Notes under the pieces: model-generated
The model's database searches: none
Seen by the model: the letters and a program-made list of their open reading frames with translations, nothing else
What the model was told of the DNA's origin: nothing
Made by a program: the position numbers and the translations under genes
NCBI RefSeq assembly: GCF_003996965.1
Contig: NZ_QWDM01000009.1
Span: 167,788-231,787 of the forward strand
Direction of reading: 5' to 3'
DNA length: 64,000 bases
From: Flavobacterium cupreum
Lineage (GTDB): Bacteria > Bacteroidota > Bacteroidia > Flavobacteriales > Flavobacteriaceae
Shown: piece by piece, positions 36,781-45,174 of the stretch
Position numbering within the stretch: the stretch's first letter is position 1
Layout of the letters: the number at the start of each line of letters is the position of its first letter

Positions 36781-37033
36781 TTTAATGTATTTAATTGTCC
36801 AAATGTAATACTTTAAAATGAGAACTCGCTGAATTTGAGTTTTTTATTTTCTTTTTTTTAATAAATATGCTCCTGCGTTAGTACAGCATGGAAAATTATT
36901 GTTTTTCTGCTGTTCAAAAATCCTCTTTTTTAATAACCATACTTTTTAGTCTTTCCAATTTCTATTAATATAAAAGAATATTAAATGGGTTTCAAGAGAA
37001 TTTACATAAAATTCATCTTTCACATCAATAAAT

Positions 37034-37049
37034 TTACGAAATATCGTAA
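37034..37049. promoter_or_regulatory. Palindromic enhancer-like site 1
   Basis: TTACGA-AATA-TCGTAA has perfect 6-bp arms. It starts 84 bp upstream of the sigma-54-like GG at 37118. The same palindrome occurs at 38616-38631 and 52874-52889, also upstream of stress-type genes. It is a candidate binding site for one of the two local sigma-54 activators. Confidence 0.65.
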
Positions 37050-37117
37050 TTAAAAAATACTTCTAAAAATCCTAAATCCCTGATTTTATGGACCTTTGCA
37101 GTTAGGGCATATTTTTT

Positions 37118-37131
37118 GGCTAGTGTTCTGC
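37118..37131 (+). promoter_or_regulatory. Sigma-54-type promoter upstream of the chloroperoxidase gene
   Basis: TTGGCTAGTGTTCTGCAT contains GG-N10-GC (37118-37119 and 37130-37131), in good agreement with the consensus TTGGCACG-N4-TTGCA. The transcript would begin near 37143 and carry a 235-nt leader before the hydrolase. Confidence 0.6.
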
Positions 37132-37158
37132 ATCACTACAAATTAAAAAATGTACCAC

Positions 37159-37239
37159 ATGAAAACAGCACTTAAAAGGAAACCTGCAAATTATCTTTCT
37201 TTCAAATATGCAATTATTTTCTTTCTTAATCTAGGTTAA
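37159..37239 (+). CDS. Possible 26-residue leader ORF
   Basis: ATG 37159 opens MKTALKRKPANYLSFKYAII followed by FFLNLG and TAA at 37237-37239. It would lie in the leader of a transcript from the sigma-54-type promoter. Its last codons coincide with the conserved palindrome at 37226, so the DNA may be conserved for regulation rather than for the peptide. The corresponding region at 53 kb has no matching ORF, which weakens the coding case. Confidence 0.25.
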   Translation: MKTALKRKPANYLSFKYAIIFFLNLG

Positions 37240-37270
37240 TCGACAGCTGTTTGAACCTGAAGTAAGTTTG
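37226..37270 (+). promoter_or_regulatory. Second palindrome plus TANNTTTG promoter, copy 1
   Basis: TTAATCTAGGTTAA (37226-37239), within CTTAATCTAGGTTAATCGA, is a near-perfect palindrome. TAAGTTTG (37263-37270) is the -7 box, 37 bp from palindrome start to box start. The identical 19-mer and spacing recur at 53002-53046. The palindrome centre is about 42 bp upstream of the expected start, a usual place for a class II activator such as a Crp/Fnr protein (inference). Confidence 0.65.
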
Positions 37271-37377
37271 TAAAAGAAATTAACAACATAAAATAATTCA
37301 AAAAATCAGAATGCATCGCAATCCTGATTTTTGAACATCAACCCTGAAAAATTTAATAATCTAAAACCACTAAAAAA

Positions 37378-38196
37378 ATGAGCACATTTAAAACACAAGA
37401 CGGAACAGAAATTTTTTACAAAGACTGGGGAACAGGACAACCAATCGTTTTTCACCACGGATGGCCTTTATCCAGTGATGACTGGGATGCACAAATGATG
37501 TTTTTCCTGAAACAGGGATACAGAGTTATTGCACATGACAGACGCGGTCATGGACGATCCGGTCAGAGTTCAGAAGGAAACAATATGGAAACCTATGCTT
37601 CAGATGTAGCCGAATTAACAGCGGCTCTTGATTTAAAAAATGCTATTCACGTAGGGCATTCCACCGGTGGTGGTGAAGTGATTCGTTACGCTGCAAAATA
37701 CGGTAAGGAAAGAGTGGCAAAAGCTGTAATTATTAGTGCCGTTACACCAATCATGATTCAAAACGAATCCAATCCTGAAGGTGTACCCTTAGCTATTTTT
37801 GATGAGATCAGACAAGGTACCGGATTTAACAGAGCACAATATTTTTATGATTTCCCGATTCCGTTTTACGGATGGAACCGTGAAGGGCAAACAGTTCAGG
37901 AAGGTATCAAACACAACTGGTGGCGTCAGGGAATGATGGGTTCTGTTTTAGCACATTATGAAGGAATTAAAGCTTTCTCTGAATCTGACTTTACGGAAGA
38001 TCTTAAAAGTTTAGATATTCCTGTTCTGGTTTTGCACGGAGAAGACGATCAGATCGTGCCTTACGGTCAGGCACCGAGAGCGGCAAAACTTTTGAAAAAC
38101 GGAAAATTAATTTCATATCCCGGTTTTCCTCATGGTATGCCAACTACAGAAGCAGAAACAATCAATGCCGATATCCTCGCTTTTATTAAAGGATAA
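37378..38196 (+). CDS. Non-haem chloroperoxidase-type alpha/beta hydrolase
   Basis: A 272-residue cytoplasmic alpha/beta hydrolase. The nucleophile elbow is VGHSTGGGEVIRYAAKYG, the acid is LHGEDDQIVPYGQAP and the His is in YPGFPHGMPTTEA. These are the marks of the cofactor-free haloperoxidase/perhydrolase group. IAHDRRGHGRSGQ is also conserved. Its activity may be hydrolysis of esters or lactones or perhydrolysis. It has the double promoter arrangement described upstream, shared with the dioxygenase gene at 53 kb. Confidence 0.9.
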   Translation: MSTFKTQDGTEIFYKDWGTGQPIVFHHGWPLSSDDWDAQMMFFLKQGYRVIAHDRRGHGRSGQSSEGNNMETYASDVAELTAALDLKNAIHVGHSTGGGEVIRYAAKYGKERVAKAVIISAVTPIMIQNESNPEGVPLAIFDEIRQGTGFNRAQYFYDFPIPFYGWNREGQTVQEGIKHNWWRQGMMGSVLAHYEGIKAFSESDFTEDLKSLDIPVLVLHGEDDQIVPYGQAPRAAKLLKNGKLISYPGFPHGMPTTEAETINADILAFIKG

Positions 38197-38214
38197 GCAA
38201 ACCTAAAATCAACC

Positions 38215-38252
38215 AAAACTGCCTGCAAAGGTTCAATTTTTCAGGCAGTTTT
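38215..38252 (+). terminator. Terminator after the chloroperoxidase-type gene
   Basis: AAAACTGCCTG and CAGGCAGTTTT make a perfect 11-bp stem with a 16-base loop, followed by AAAATTTTT, 15 bp before the next ATG. It separates the hydrolase from the next gene. Confidence 0.75.
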
Positions 38253-38266
38253 AAAATTTTTAAATT

Positions 38267-38584
38267 ATGACTTCATTACAACAGCCCTCTTTTGATACGG
38301 TTACTGAAGCTTTGCAGTGGCTGAATCAGCAGGGTTATACAGAAAACTTTAATCTTGACACGAACTGCATCCGCTACAACAATAATACACAAACCATGTC
38401 TCCGGAAGATTTCAAAATTGAATACCTGTTTCGTTTTGAAGGAGATACTGATCCCGGGGATGAAGATATCGTTTACGGAATCCTGTCGGAGATCTACCAT
38501 ATAAAAGGTGTCCTGACAAGTGCCTTCGGAATCTACGCGGATACCGTTTCTGCGGAAATGATTCGAAAACTTTCGACACATTAG
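38267..38584 (+). CDS. Conserved hypothetical protein, about 105 residues
   Basis: It starts MTSLQQPSFDTVTEALQWLN, followed by QQGYTENFNLDTNCIRYNN and YLFRFEGDTDPGDEDIVYGI, and ends GIYADTVSAEMIRKLSTH. Such short acidic proteins are widespread in Bacteroidota and are sometimes mislabelled phosphoribosylpyrophosphate synthetase; no such catalytic domain is present. The function is unknown. It lies between the chloroperoxidase-type and isochorismatase-like genes. Confidence 0.75.
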   Translation: MTSLQQPSFDTVTEALQWLNQQGYTENFNLDTNCIRYNNNTQTMSPEDFKIEYLFRFEGDTDPGDEDIVYGILSEIYHIKGVLTSAFGIYADTVSAEMIRKLSTH

Positions 38585-38615
38585 CAGCCTAAATTCTGTT
38601 GTATCGTTACTAAAT

Positions 38616-38631
38616 TTACGATATATCACAA
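38616..38631. promoter_or_regulatory. Palindromic enhancer-like site 2
   Basis: TTACGA-TATA-TCACAA keeps the left arm and four of six bases of the right arm pattern TCGTAA. It starts 70 bp upstream of the sigma-54-like GG at 38686. Confidence 0.5.
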
Positions 38632-38685
38632 GTAATTTTTCTTGCCAAAGGCATAAACACCTATATAACAACAAGTTATACATCT

Positions 38686-38699
38686 GGCATATTATTGGC
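38686..38699 (+). promoter_or_regulatory. Sigma-54-type promoter of the isochorismatase-like gene
   Basis: CTGGCATATTATTGGCCT contains GG-N10-GC (38686-38687 and 38698-38699) with the favourable TGGCA start. The predicted transcript starts near 38711, leaving a leader of about 23 nt before the ATG at 38734. Confidence 0.55.
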
Positions 38700-38733
38700 C
38701 TAACAATACTAAATAACTATAAATCAAAATATT

Positions 38734-39366
38734 ATGAAACCATCAGTAAATTTATTGTCACCTGACAATCACGCCTTAGTATTAATTGACTTTGAAGGGC
38801 AAATGGCTTTCGCTACAACCAATATTGCGTTAAGCGAATTACGTACGAATGTTGCCATCATTTCCGGCGCATCAAAAATCTTTAATGTTCCCACGGTTGT
38901 TACCACGGTTGCCGAAGAAAGCTTTTCTGGTCCTGTTTTTCCGGAAGTAGAAGAATTTTATCCGATCGCCACTTCAGGGTACATTGACCGTACCACTATG
39001 AATACCTGGGAAGACGAAAATGCCTACAAAGCCATTACAGGTAAAAACAAAAAGAAAATAGTCCTTGCGGGATTATGGACAGGCGTTTGTATCGTCGGGC
39101 CAGCCTTGTCGGCTATCGAAGAAGGCTACGAAGTCTATGTCATTACAGATGCCTGTGGTGATGTAAGCAAGGAAGCTCACGAACGTGCCGTTCAGAGAAT
39201 GATTCAGGCGGGTGCACAGCCTATCACTTCTATTCAGTACTTATTAGAACTTCAAAGAGACTGGGGACGTCAGGAAACCTATGTTCCGGTAACGAACCTA
39301 ATGAAAAAATACGGCGGTTCTTACGGTTTAGGAATTCATTATGCACACAACATGCTTAAGCACTAA
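38734..39366 (+). CDS. Isochorismatase-like (YcaC-type) hydrolase
   Basis: A 210-residue protein of the cysteine-hydrolase fold. ALVLIDFEGQMAF gives the catalytic Asp, KKKIVLAGLWTGVCIVGPAL the Lys/Cys region with the nucleophile Cys. The C-terminal region with QRDWGRQETY resembles YcaC, an octameric hydrolase of unknown substrate. It has its own sigma-54-like promoter and palindrome, so it appears to be a member of the local regulon. Confidence 0.88.
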   Translation: MKPSVNLLSPDNHALVLIDFEGQMAFATTNIALSELRTNVAIISGASKIFNVPTVVTTVAEESFSGPVFPEVEEFYPIATSGYIDRTTMNTWEDENAYKAITGKNKKKIVLAGLWTGVCIVGPALSAIEEGYEVYVITDACGDVSKEAHERAVQRMIQAGAQPITSIQYLLELQRDWGRQETYVPVTNLMKKYGGSYGLGIHYAHNMLKH

Positions 39367-39385
39367 TTGAAAAGTTTACAGTTTA

Positions 39386-39434
39386 CAGTCACAGTAAGCA
39401 GTACTAAGTGAACCGCAAACTGAGACTGTGACTG
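39386..39434. repeat. Short-word inverted repeat
   Basis: CAGTCACAGT (39386-39395) and ACTGTGACTG (39425-39434) are perfect 10-bp arms. The flanks consist of iterated GTTTACA, AAACCATAAACAATAAACC words. It lies between the isochorismatase-like and porin genes and could attenuate transcription between them. Confidence 0.65.
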
Positions 39435-39485
39435 CAAACCATAAACCATAAACAATAAACAATAAACCAAAAACCACAAACCATT

Positions 39486-40874
39486 TTGACTTCAATAAAA
39501 TCCATATCGCCAAAAATCACGATAATTATACTGTCTTTTCTATTGATGGGAAGCATGGCGTCCGCTCAGAATTTTAAGCTGTTGCGCTATGATGAAAATT
39601 ATGAATTCCTAAAAGATTCAAGCCGAAATTTTTATGAGGACTTAAAGTTCGTTCCCTTAAACAAACAGAAAGACATTTATATTTCTTTTGGTGGTGAAGC
39701 GCGATATGAATATGTGGATTTCAACAATGAAGACTGGGGAAGGCTCAATATTGGTCATAACAATTTCCTGCTGCAGCGATACGATCTTCATGCCGATCTT
39801 CATTTAGGAAAAACGTTCAGGCTATTTGCACAACTAAGAAGTGCCTTGCAGGACGGAAGAAGCAACGGCCCGCGTGGTATTGACGAAGATCAGCTGAATG
39901 TGCAGAATCTTTTTCTGGATGTGAATGTCTGGAAGAAAGAAGACCAAAAACTAATCATTCGTGCCGGAAGACAGGAACTGGATTATGGTTCCGGAAGATT
40001 GATCTCGGTAAGGGAAGGTCCGAATGCGCGGCTTTATTTTACAGGAGGAAAAATAATGTACTCTTCCGCCCGATTTTCGATTGACGGATTTGCGATGATG
40101 GCAGACACCATAAACACCGGAGTTTTTGACAATAAAATGTCGAAACAGCTCAATCTTTGGGGTGCTTATTCGAAAATAATATTCCCAAAAGCCGGAAATC
40201 TGGACCTTTATTATCTGGGAATTAAAAGAAACGAATCAGTGTTTGAAGATGGAATGGCGCCCGAAAAACGACATACCTTAGGTACCAGATTTTGGAAATA
40301 TGGCGGTGGCTTTATTTACAATCTGGAAGCTGCCTATCAGTTTGGACATTTTGGTTCCGGAAATATCAACGCCTGGACAGGTTCTGTTGATGTAGGCTAT
40401 TCTTTCGAAAATATAAAATTCAAGCCCTCCATAAATCTTCGAAATGACTACATCTCCGGAGACAAAAACAAAAACGAAGGCACCTTGCAAACGTTCAATC
40501 CGTTGTACCCAAAAGGAGGTTATTTTGGTTTCAGTCCGCAGGTGGGTCCGGTAAACCTTATCGATATTCATCCTTATGCTACTATGGATTTACTGCCACA
40601 GTTAAAGATGCAGGTCGATGTGGTTTTTAACTGGAGGTATTCACTGCAAGACGGGGTTTACAGGCCAAGCGGAAGCCTAAATCTTCCCGGAAGTGCTTCG
40701 GCAGAACGTTATATCGGGACCGCCTATCTGGCCAATTTTTCATACAGCGTCAACAAATATATTTCGGTCGTCAGCGGGATTCAGTATTTTAAAACCGGTG
40801 CTTTTATCGACGACATAATCCCAAATTCCAAAGATGGTGTGTTCTTTAACGCCAGACTCGGATTTAAATTTTAA
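39486..40874 (+). CDS. Outer-membrane porin of the alginate-export family
   Basis: A 462-residue protein with a signal peptide ending in SMASAQ. The mature part is beta-barrel: FGGEARYEYVDFNNEDWG, RLFAQLRSALQDGRSNGPRG, IIRAGRQELDYGSGRLISVR and a terminal aromatic residue (NARLGFKF). The family includes AlgE-type porins; here the substrate is unknown. The frame starts with TTG at 39486; the first ATG lies inside the signal peptide and would cut it, so TTG is preferred. It is the first gene of a tightly packed series that continues to 45.1 kb. Confidence 0.82.
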   Translation: MTSIKSISPKITIIILSFLLMGSMASAQNFKLLRYDENYEFLKDSSRNFYEDLKFVPLNKQKDIYISFGGEARYEYVDFNNEDWGRLNIGHNNFLLQRYDLHADLHLGKTFRLFAQLRSALQDGRSNGPRGIDEDQLNVQNLFLDVNVWKKEDQKLIIRAGRQELDYGSGRLISVREGPNARLYFTGGKIMYSSARFSIDGFAMMADTINTGVFDNKMSKQLNLWGAYSKIIFPKAGNLDLYYLGIKRNESVFEDGMAPEKRHTLGTRFWKYGGGFIYNLEAAYQFGHFGSGNINAWTGSVDVGYSFENIKFKPSINLRNDYISGDKNKNEGTLQTFNPLYPKGGYFGFSPQVGPVNLIDIHPYATMDLLPQLKMQVDVVFNWRYSLQDGVYRPSGSLNLPGSASAERYIGTAYLANFSYSVNKYISVVSGIQYFKTGAFIDDIIPNSKDGVFFNARLGFKF

Positions 40875-40891
40875 CAACTAAATTTATAACT

Positions 40892-41641
40892 ATGAAAAAC
40901 ATAGCAATTTTAAACCACTACAGACTTAGCTATTTTTCTGTATTTCTTTTGACATTTTTATTTACTGCTCCCCTGTCTTTTGCCCAAACGGCTCCTGAAA
41001 CCAAAATGGCTGCACTTGGCTCAACCGTTACCTGGGGAAAAGTAGACGGCGTTGCCATAAACGGATTGGTTCAGGGTCCCTCTTCGGCTGAAGCGGAATT
41101 ACAGGTGGCCTGTGTTTTTGAATACACAGAAGGAGACATCTTCAACCCTCCTGCCCTTCCTGCCAACCTAAACGGAATGGTTCATTTAGACGATGCCTTA
41201 AAAGGTATTATTACCGAATTGCGTAAAAGCGGCAAATTTACAGGACATTCTCTGGAAACCTTATTGATAACGCCTCCAAAAGGAACGCTGGCAGCCAAAA
41301 AACTATTGCTTATTGGCCTGGGTGACCGTAACAAATTTACGCCCGACCTAATGATCAGTGTGGGAAGTGTGGCCATGAGAGAAGCATTGCGTCTGGGTGT
41401 AAGCGATTATGCTTTTGCAAGCGATATCAAAGATGCGGGAATCGATTCTCCAACAGCTTTAATTGCGACCAATGTAGTCTTAGGCTCTTTTGAAGCCTAT
41501 AGAACCCAAACCTTCCTGAAAGATAAAAAATTATCCGACCATAAACCTTTAAGCAAAATCATTCTGCTGGCGGGCCCTGCATTTTATACTGTTGCCGGGG
41601 AAGGAATCAAAGAAGCCATTACAAAACTTAACGCTAAATAA
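40892..41641 (+). CDS. Secreted stand-alone M17 aminopeptidase N-terminal domain
   Basis: A 249-residue protein with a signal peptide ending in SFAQ. The rest resembles only the N-terminal macro-like domain of leucyl aminopeptidase (M17), with TLLITPPKGTLAAKKLLLIG and LGDRNKFTPDLMISVGSVAM. The catalytic metal-binding C-terminal half is absent: the next gene starts in another family 8 bp later. A ligand-binding or accessory role outside the cytoplasm is possible, perhaps for ADP-ribose-like or peptide ligands. It is co-directional with the amidohydrolase. Confidence 0.75.
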   Translation: MKNIAILNHYRLSYFSVFLLTFLFTAPLSFAQTAPETKMAALGSTVTWGKVDGVAINGLVQGPSSAEAELQVACVFEYTEGDIFNPPALPANLNGMVHLDDALKGIITELRKSGKFTGHSLETLLITPPKGTLAAKKLLLIGLGDRNKFTPDLMISVGSVAMREALRLGVSDYAFASDIKDAGIDSPTALIATNVVLGSFEAYRTQTFLKDKKLSDHKPLSKIILLAGPAFYTVAGEGIKEAITKLNAK

Positions 41642-41648
41642 TCGTATT

Positions 41649-43535
41649 ATGAAAGCAGATCTGATTTTATTCAACGGCAAAATTCACAGTTTCAATGCGG
41701 AAACGCCAAATGTTACAGCGGTAGCCATTAAAGACGGAAAGTTTATTGCAGTAGGAAGTGACAGCACTATAATGGAATTTGCAGCAGCGGAAACCAAAAT
41801 AATCGACCTTCAGAACAGAAGAGTGGTACCGGGAATCAATGATTCGCACATTCACCTGATCCGTGGCGGATTAAACTACAATCTCGAACTGCGCTGGGAT
41901 GGTGTTCCATCTCTGGCAGATGCCCTCAGAATGCTGAAGGAACAGGTAGACCGCACTCCGAATCCGCAATGGGTTCGTGTGGTAGGCGGCTGGTCGGAAT
42001 TTCAATTTGCAGAACGCAGAATGCCGACTTTGGAAGAAATCAATGCGATTGCTCCTGAAACTCCGGTTTTTATCCTGCATTTATACGACAGGGCGATTAT
42101 GAACAGGGCAGCCTTAAAAGCCGTTGGCTATACTAAAAATACGCCGGCGCCTCCCGGGGGACAAATCGAACGTGATTCAAACGGAGAACCCACCGGACTT
42201 ATTATTGCGACGCCAAACGCGATGATTTTATATTCGACTCTGGCCAAAGGTCCGACACTTTCTTACGAGCATCAAATCAATTCGACGCGCCATTTCATGA
42301 AAGAACTGAACCGTTTCGGAATCACCAGTGTTATTGATGCAGGCGGTGGATTTCAGAACTTTCCGGACGATTACAAAGTAGTTAATGAACTGAATGAAAA
42401 AAAACAGCTTACGGTAAGAATTGCCTATAATTTGTTCACACAAAAACCAAAACACGAGTTTGAAGATTTCGAAGACTGGATTGATACTGTAAAATTATAT
42501 CAGGGAGACGACATGTACCGCCATAATGGTGCGGGCGAAATGCTGGTTTTTTCTGCTGCCGATTTTGAGGATTTCCTTCAGCCAAGACCTGATCTTCCTG
42601 AAACGATGGAAGCAGAACTGGAAAAAGTAGTGCGTCTTCTGGTAGAAAACCGCTGGCCGTTCCGCCTTCACGCCACCTACAACGAAAGCATTTCGAGATT
42701 TCTAAATGTCTTTGAAAAAGTAAATCAGGATATTCCGTTTAACGGGCTTCCGTGGATATTTGACCATGCCGAAACCATTGATGAAAGAAACATCGAACGT
42801 GTAAAAGTGTTGGGCGGCGGTATCGCCGTACAAAGCAGAATGGCGTATCAGGGCGAATATTTCACACACCGCTATGGTGCAAAAGCAGCCGAAAATACGC
42901 TACCCATCAAGAAAATGATCGAGATGGAAGTGCCTGTTGGTGCGGGTTCTGATGCGACAAGAGTCAGCAGTTACAATCCGTGGGTTTCCATGTACTGGAT
43001 GACCGTCGGAAAAACCGTTGGAGGTTTGCAATTGTACAATGAAACCCGATTAAGCAGGGGAACCGCCCTGGAACTGTACACCAGAGGAAGTGCCTGGTTT
43101 TCACAGGAACAGGCCAAAAAAGGTGATATCAGAACCGGAATGTTTGCCGATTTAGTGGTTTTAGACCGTGATTACTTTGCGATCGACGATGAAGACATTA
43201 AAAAAATTGAAGCCGACCTGACCATTGTCGACGGAAAAATTGTGTATGCCAACGGAGATTTCTCCTCGTTTTCACCACCCCACATCCCGATCCTGCCGGA
43301 CTGGTCCCCTACCAATATTTACAACGGATATCCGGTCAGAAGCAATTTGCAGGGCGCGATTGAAAAGAATGTAAAAGCAAACGCCAAACCAGGCCTGACT
43401 TCTCAGATACACAGCTGCAGCGGAAGCTGCGATGTTCACGCTCACAGTCATGATGTGGCCCGAATGAGCAATGTTCCGGTTAATAACTATACTGCATTTT
43501 GGGGCGCATTGGGCTGCTCCTGCTTTGCTTTTTAA
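41649..43535 (+). CDS. YtcJ-like metal-dependent amidohydrolase
   Basis: A 628-residue protein starting at ATG 41649, 8 bp after the previous stop; longer readings overlap that gene. LILFNGKIHSFNAETPNVTA and VVPGINDSHIHLIRGG (metal-binding HxH) define the amidohydrolase family 3/YtcJ group, with later GSDATRVSSYNPW metal-site Asp and GMFADLVVLDRDYF. The hydrolysed substrate is unknown. The last 50 residues are unusual: HSCSGSCDVHAHSHDVARMS and GALGCSCFAF form a Cys/His-rich tail that could bind metal. Confidence 0.85.
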   Translation: MKADLILFNGKIHSFNAETPNVTAVAIKDGKFIAVGSDSTIMEFAAAETKIIDLQNRRVVPGINDSHIHLIRGGLNYNLELRWDGVPSLADALRMLKEQVDRTPNPQWVRVVGGWSEFQFAERRMPTLEEINAIAPETPVFILHLYDRAIMNRAALKAVGYTKNTPAPPGGQIERDSNGEPTGLIIATPNAMILYSTLAKGPTLSYEHQINSTRHFMKELNRFGITSVIDAGGGFQNFPDDYKVVNELNEKKQLTVRIAYNLFTQKPKHEFEDFEDWIDTVKLYQGDDMYRHNGAGEMLVFSAADFEDFLQPRPDLPETMEAELEKVVRLLVENRWPFRLHATYNESISRFLNVFEKVNQDIPFNGLPWIFDHAETIDERNIERVKVLGGGIAVQSRMAYQGEYFTHRYGAKAAENTLPIKKMIEMEVPVGAGSDATRVSSYNPWVSMYWMTVGKTVGGLQLYNETRLSRGTALELYTRGSAWFSQEQAKKGDIRTGMFADLVVLDRDYFAIDDEDIKKIEADLTIVDGKIVYANGDFSSFSPPHIPILPDWSPTNIYNGYPVRSNLQGAIEKNVKANAKPGLTSQIHSCSGSCDVHAHSHDVARMSNVPVNNYTAFWGALGCSCFAF

Positions 43536-43546
43536 ATTTTAAAGAA

Positions 43547-43975
43547 ATGATCGAAATTATAAAACAAATCCTGTATTCCGATTTAGGAACGTCATTCAAT
43601 AACGCGGCACTTTTAGTTTTTAGGGTTTTACTCGCCGTTGAACTTTTCAGGGTTCACGGAATGAAAAAATTCCGTGTGGAAAACGGGCAAAGGGAACATG
43701 TTCCGAATCCGCTGCATTTACCGGAAGAACTAAATAGTTTAGTGGCCACTTTCTCCGATACCGTTGTCCCGTTCCTCATTATTTTAGGAATCGGAACCAG
43801 ACTTGCCATACTACCAACAATTGGCGTGACAGCCGTCGGGTATTTTGTCGTGCACAGAAAAGATTCGCTCGAAGTGCGTGACGTTCCGTACATGTATACC
43901 CTCTCCCTTTTATTAATCCTGGCACTTGGTGCCGGAAAATATTCACTTGATTATTATTTATTAAACCTCCTTTAA
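43547..43975 (+). CDS. DoxX-family membrane protein
   Basis: A 142-residue protein from ATG 43547, 11 bp after the amidohydrolase stop. It has four hydrophobic segments and the DoxX landmarks ALLVFRVLLAVELFRVHGMK, VVPFLIILGIGTRLA and YTLSLLLILALGAGKYSLD. DoxX proteins are associated with quinone-linked redox and electrophile defence (MhqP in Bacillus). It is followed one base later by Dps, so translational coupling is likely. Confidence 0.83.
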   Translation: MIEIIKQILYSDLGTSFNNAALLVFRVLLAVELFRVHGMKKFRVENGQREHVPNPLHLPEELNSLVATFSDTVVPFLIILGIGTRLAILPTIGVTAVGYFVVHRKDSLEVRDVPYMYTLSLLLILALGAGKYSLDYYLLNLL

Positions 43976-43976
43976 A

Positions 43977-44450
43977 ATGAAAGCCAACATCGGAATTAAA
44001 CAAGAAAGCATCACAAAAGTAGCAGCTGTACTGACAACAGTTCTGGCGGACGAATTTGTACTGTATACGAAAACAAAAAAAGCACACTGGAATGTTGAAG
44101 GGCCTGATTTTTACAACAAGCACCTTTTCTTCGAGCAACAATACGAAACCTTGGATGACATTGTTGATACCGTTGCAGAACGCATCAGGACTTTAGGCCA
44201 TTATGCTCCGGGAACACTGAAAGAATACCTGGCTTTAACCCATCTTACCGAAGAAACCAGAGAGAAAAACGACAGCACCGGTTACATCAAGGAATTACTG
44301 GCGGACCACGAAAGTATTTTAATCCACTTACGGGAGAACATCAACAATTTTGCTGCTGAATTACACGATGCCGGCACCAGCGATTATATCACCGGACTTT
44401 TGGAAAATCACGAAAAAATGGCCTGGATGCTTCGCGCCCACCTGAAATAA
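43977..44450 (+). CDS. dps: Dps-type ferritin-like DNA-protection protein
   Basis: A 157-residue four-helix protein. LYTKTKKAHWNVEGPDFYNK, HLFFEQQYETLDDIVDTVAE and RIRTLGHYAPG are the Dps ferroxidase motifs. It stores iron oxidised by hydrogen peroxide in a dodecamer and protects DNA. It sits between DoxX and DUF1275 genes, tightly packed, pointing to oxidative stress for the operon. Confidence 0.92.
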   Translation: MKANIGIKQESITKVAAVLTTVLADEFVLYTKTKKAHWNVEGPDFYNKHLFFEQQYETLDDIVDTVAERIRTLGHYAPGTLKEYLALTHLTEETREKNDSTGYIKELLADHESILIHLRENINNFAAELHDAGTSDYITGLLENHEKMAWMLRAHLK

Positions 44451-44457
44451 TCAAATT

Positions 44458-45120
44458 ATGGAAATTCAAAAAAATATTTGGTACGTTACCCTGTTGCTCA
44501 CCATGATAGCAGGGTATTGCGATACCGTAACCTTTGTGGCCGCAGATTCGATCTTTTCGGCGCATGTTACGGGTAACTTTATTGTCTTTGCCTATCAGAT
44601 TATCAAAGGCTCCGACCTGCATGCGTGGGTAAAACTGCTCACTTTTCCGGTTTTTATTCTGGCCGTTATTGCGGGAGGAAGAATTGCTTTAAAAAGTGTC
44701 AATCATTACACCATCTTATTCTGGGAAGGGATTCTGTTAGTTTTAAGCGGTATGGCGACTTATATTTTTGGTTATCTGGAAATTTTCTCCGAATGGACGA
44801 TCTATGCCGTCGCTATGACAACCGTATTCGCCATGGGACTTCAGAATGCTTTTGGAAAATTGTATGCTAAGGAAACACACGGGCCGACCACCATGATGAC
44901 GGGAAATGTAACACAAGCCTCTCTTGATCTTGGGAACCTCTTAAAAAATGGCTTAAAAGATGCTGAAGTGCTGCTAAGTTTTAAGAAACAACTGGTTACC
45001 ATAACAGGGTTTCTTGTGGGTTGTTTTCTGGGGGCAATTGCCGGAAAATTTTTCGGTTTGGGAACGTTGGTTTTACCAGGAGCAGCCATGATTATATGTT
45101 ACGGCTATCACCGTGAATAG
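44458..45120 (+). CDS. DUF1275 (YoaK-like) membrane protein
   Basis: A 220-residue, six-segment membrane protein. IAGYCDTVTFVAADSIFSAH, VTGNFIVFAYQIIKGSD and TTVFAMGLQNAFGKLYAKET with MMTGNVTQASLDLG are the DUF1275 features. The family has no established function. It lies 7 bp after dps and ends the packed gene run. Confidence 0.85.
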   Translation: MEIQKNIWYVTLLLTMIAGYCDTVTFVAADSIFSAHVTGNFIVFAYQIIKGSDLHAWVKLLTFPVFILAVIAGGRIALKSVNHYTILFWEGILLVLSGMATYIFGYLEIFSEWTIYAVAMTTVFAMGLQNAFGKLYAKETHGPTTMMTGNVTQASLDLGNLLKNGLKDAEVLLSFKKQLVTITGFLVGCFLGAIAGKFFGLGTLVLPGAAMIICYGYHRE

Positions 45121-45174
45121 TAAACAAAACAGGCATGGAGTTGCGGATTTCTGATAATATAGTATCTTTAAAAA

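Noticed and set aside
36799..36807. TACATTTG on the minus strand as the cold-shock promoter
   Set aside because: It would leave a leader of only about 13 nt and has no -33 partner; cold-shock genes usually have long leaders.
45121..45174. Sigma-54 promoter before the histidine kinase gene
   Set aside because: GGCATGGAGTTGC has a 9-bp instead of 10-bp spacing between GG and GC and no palindrome upstream.
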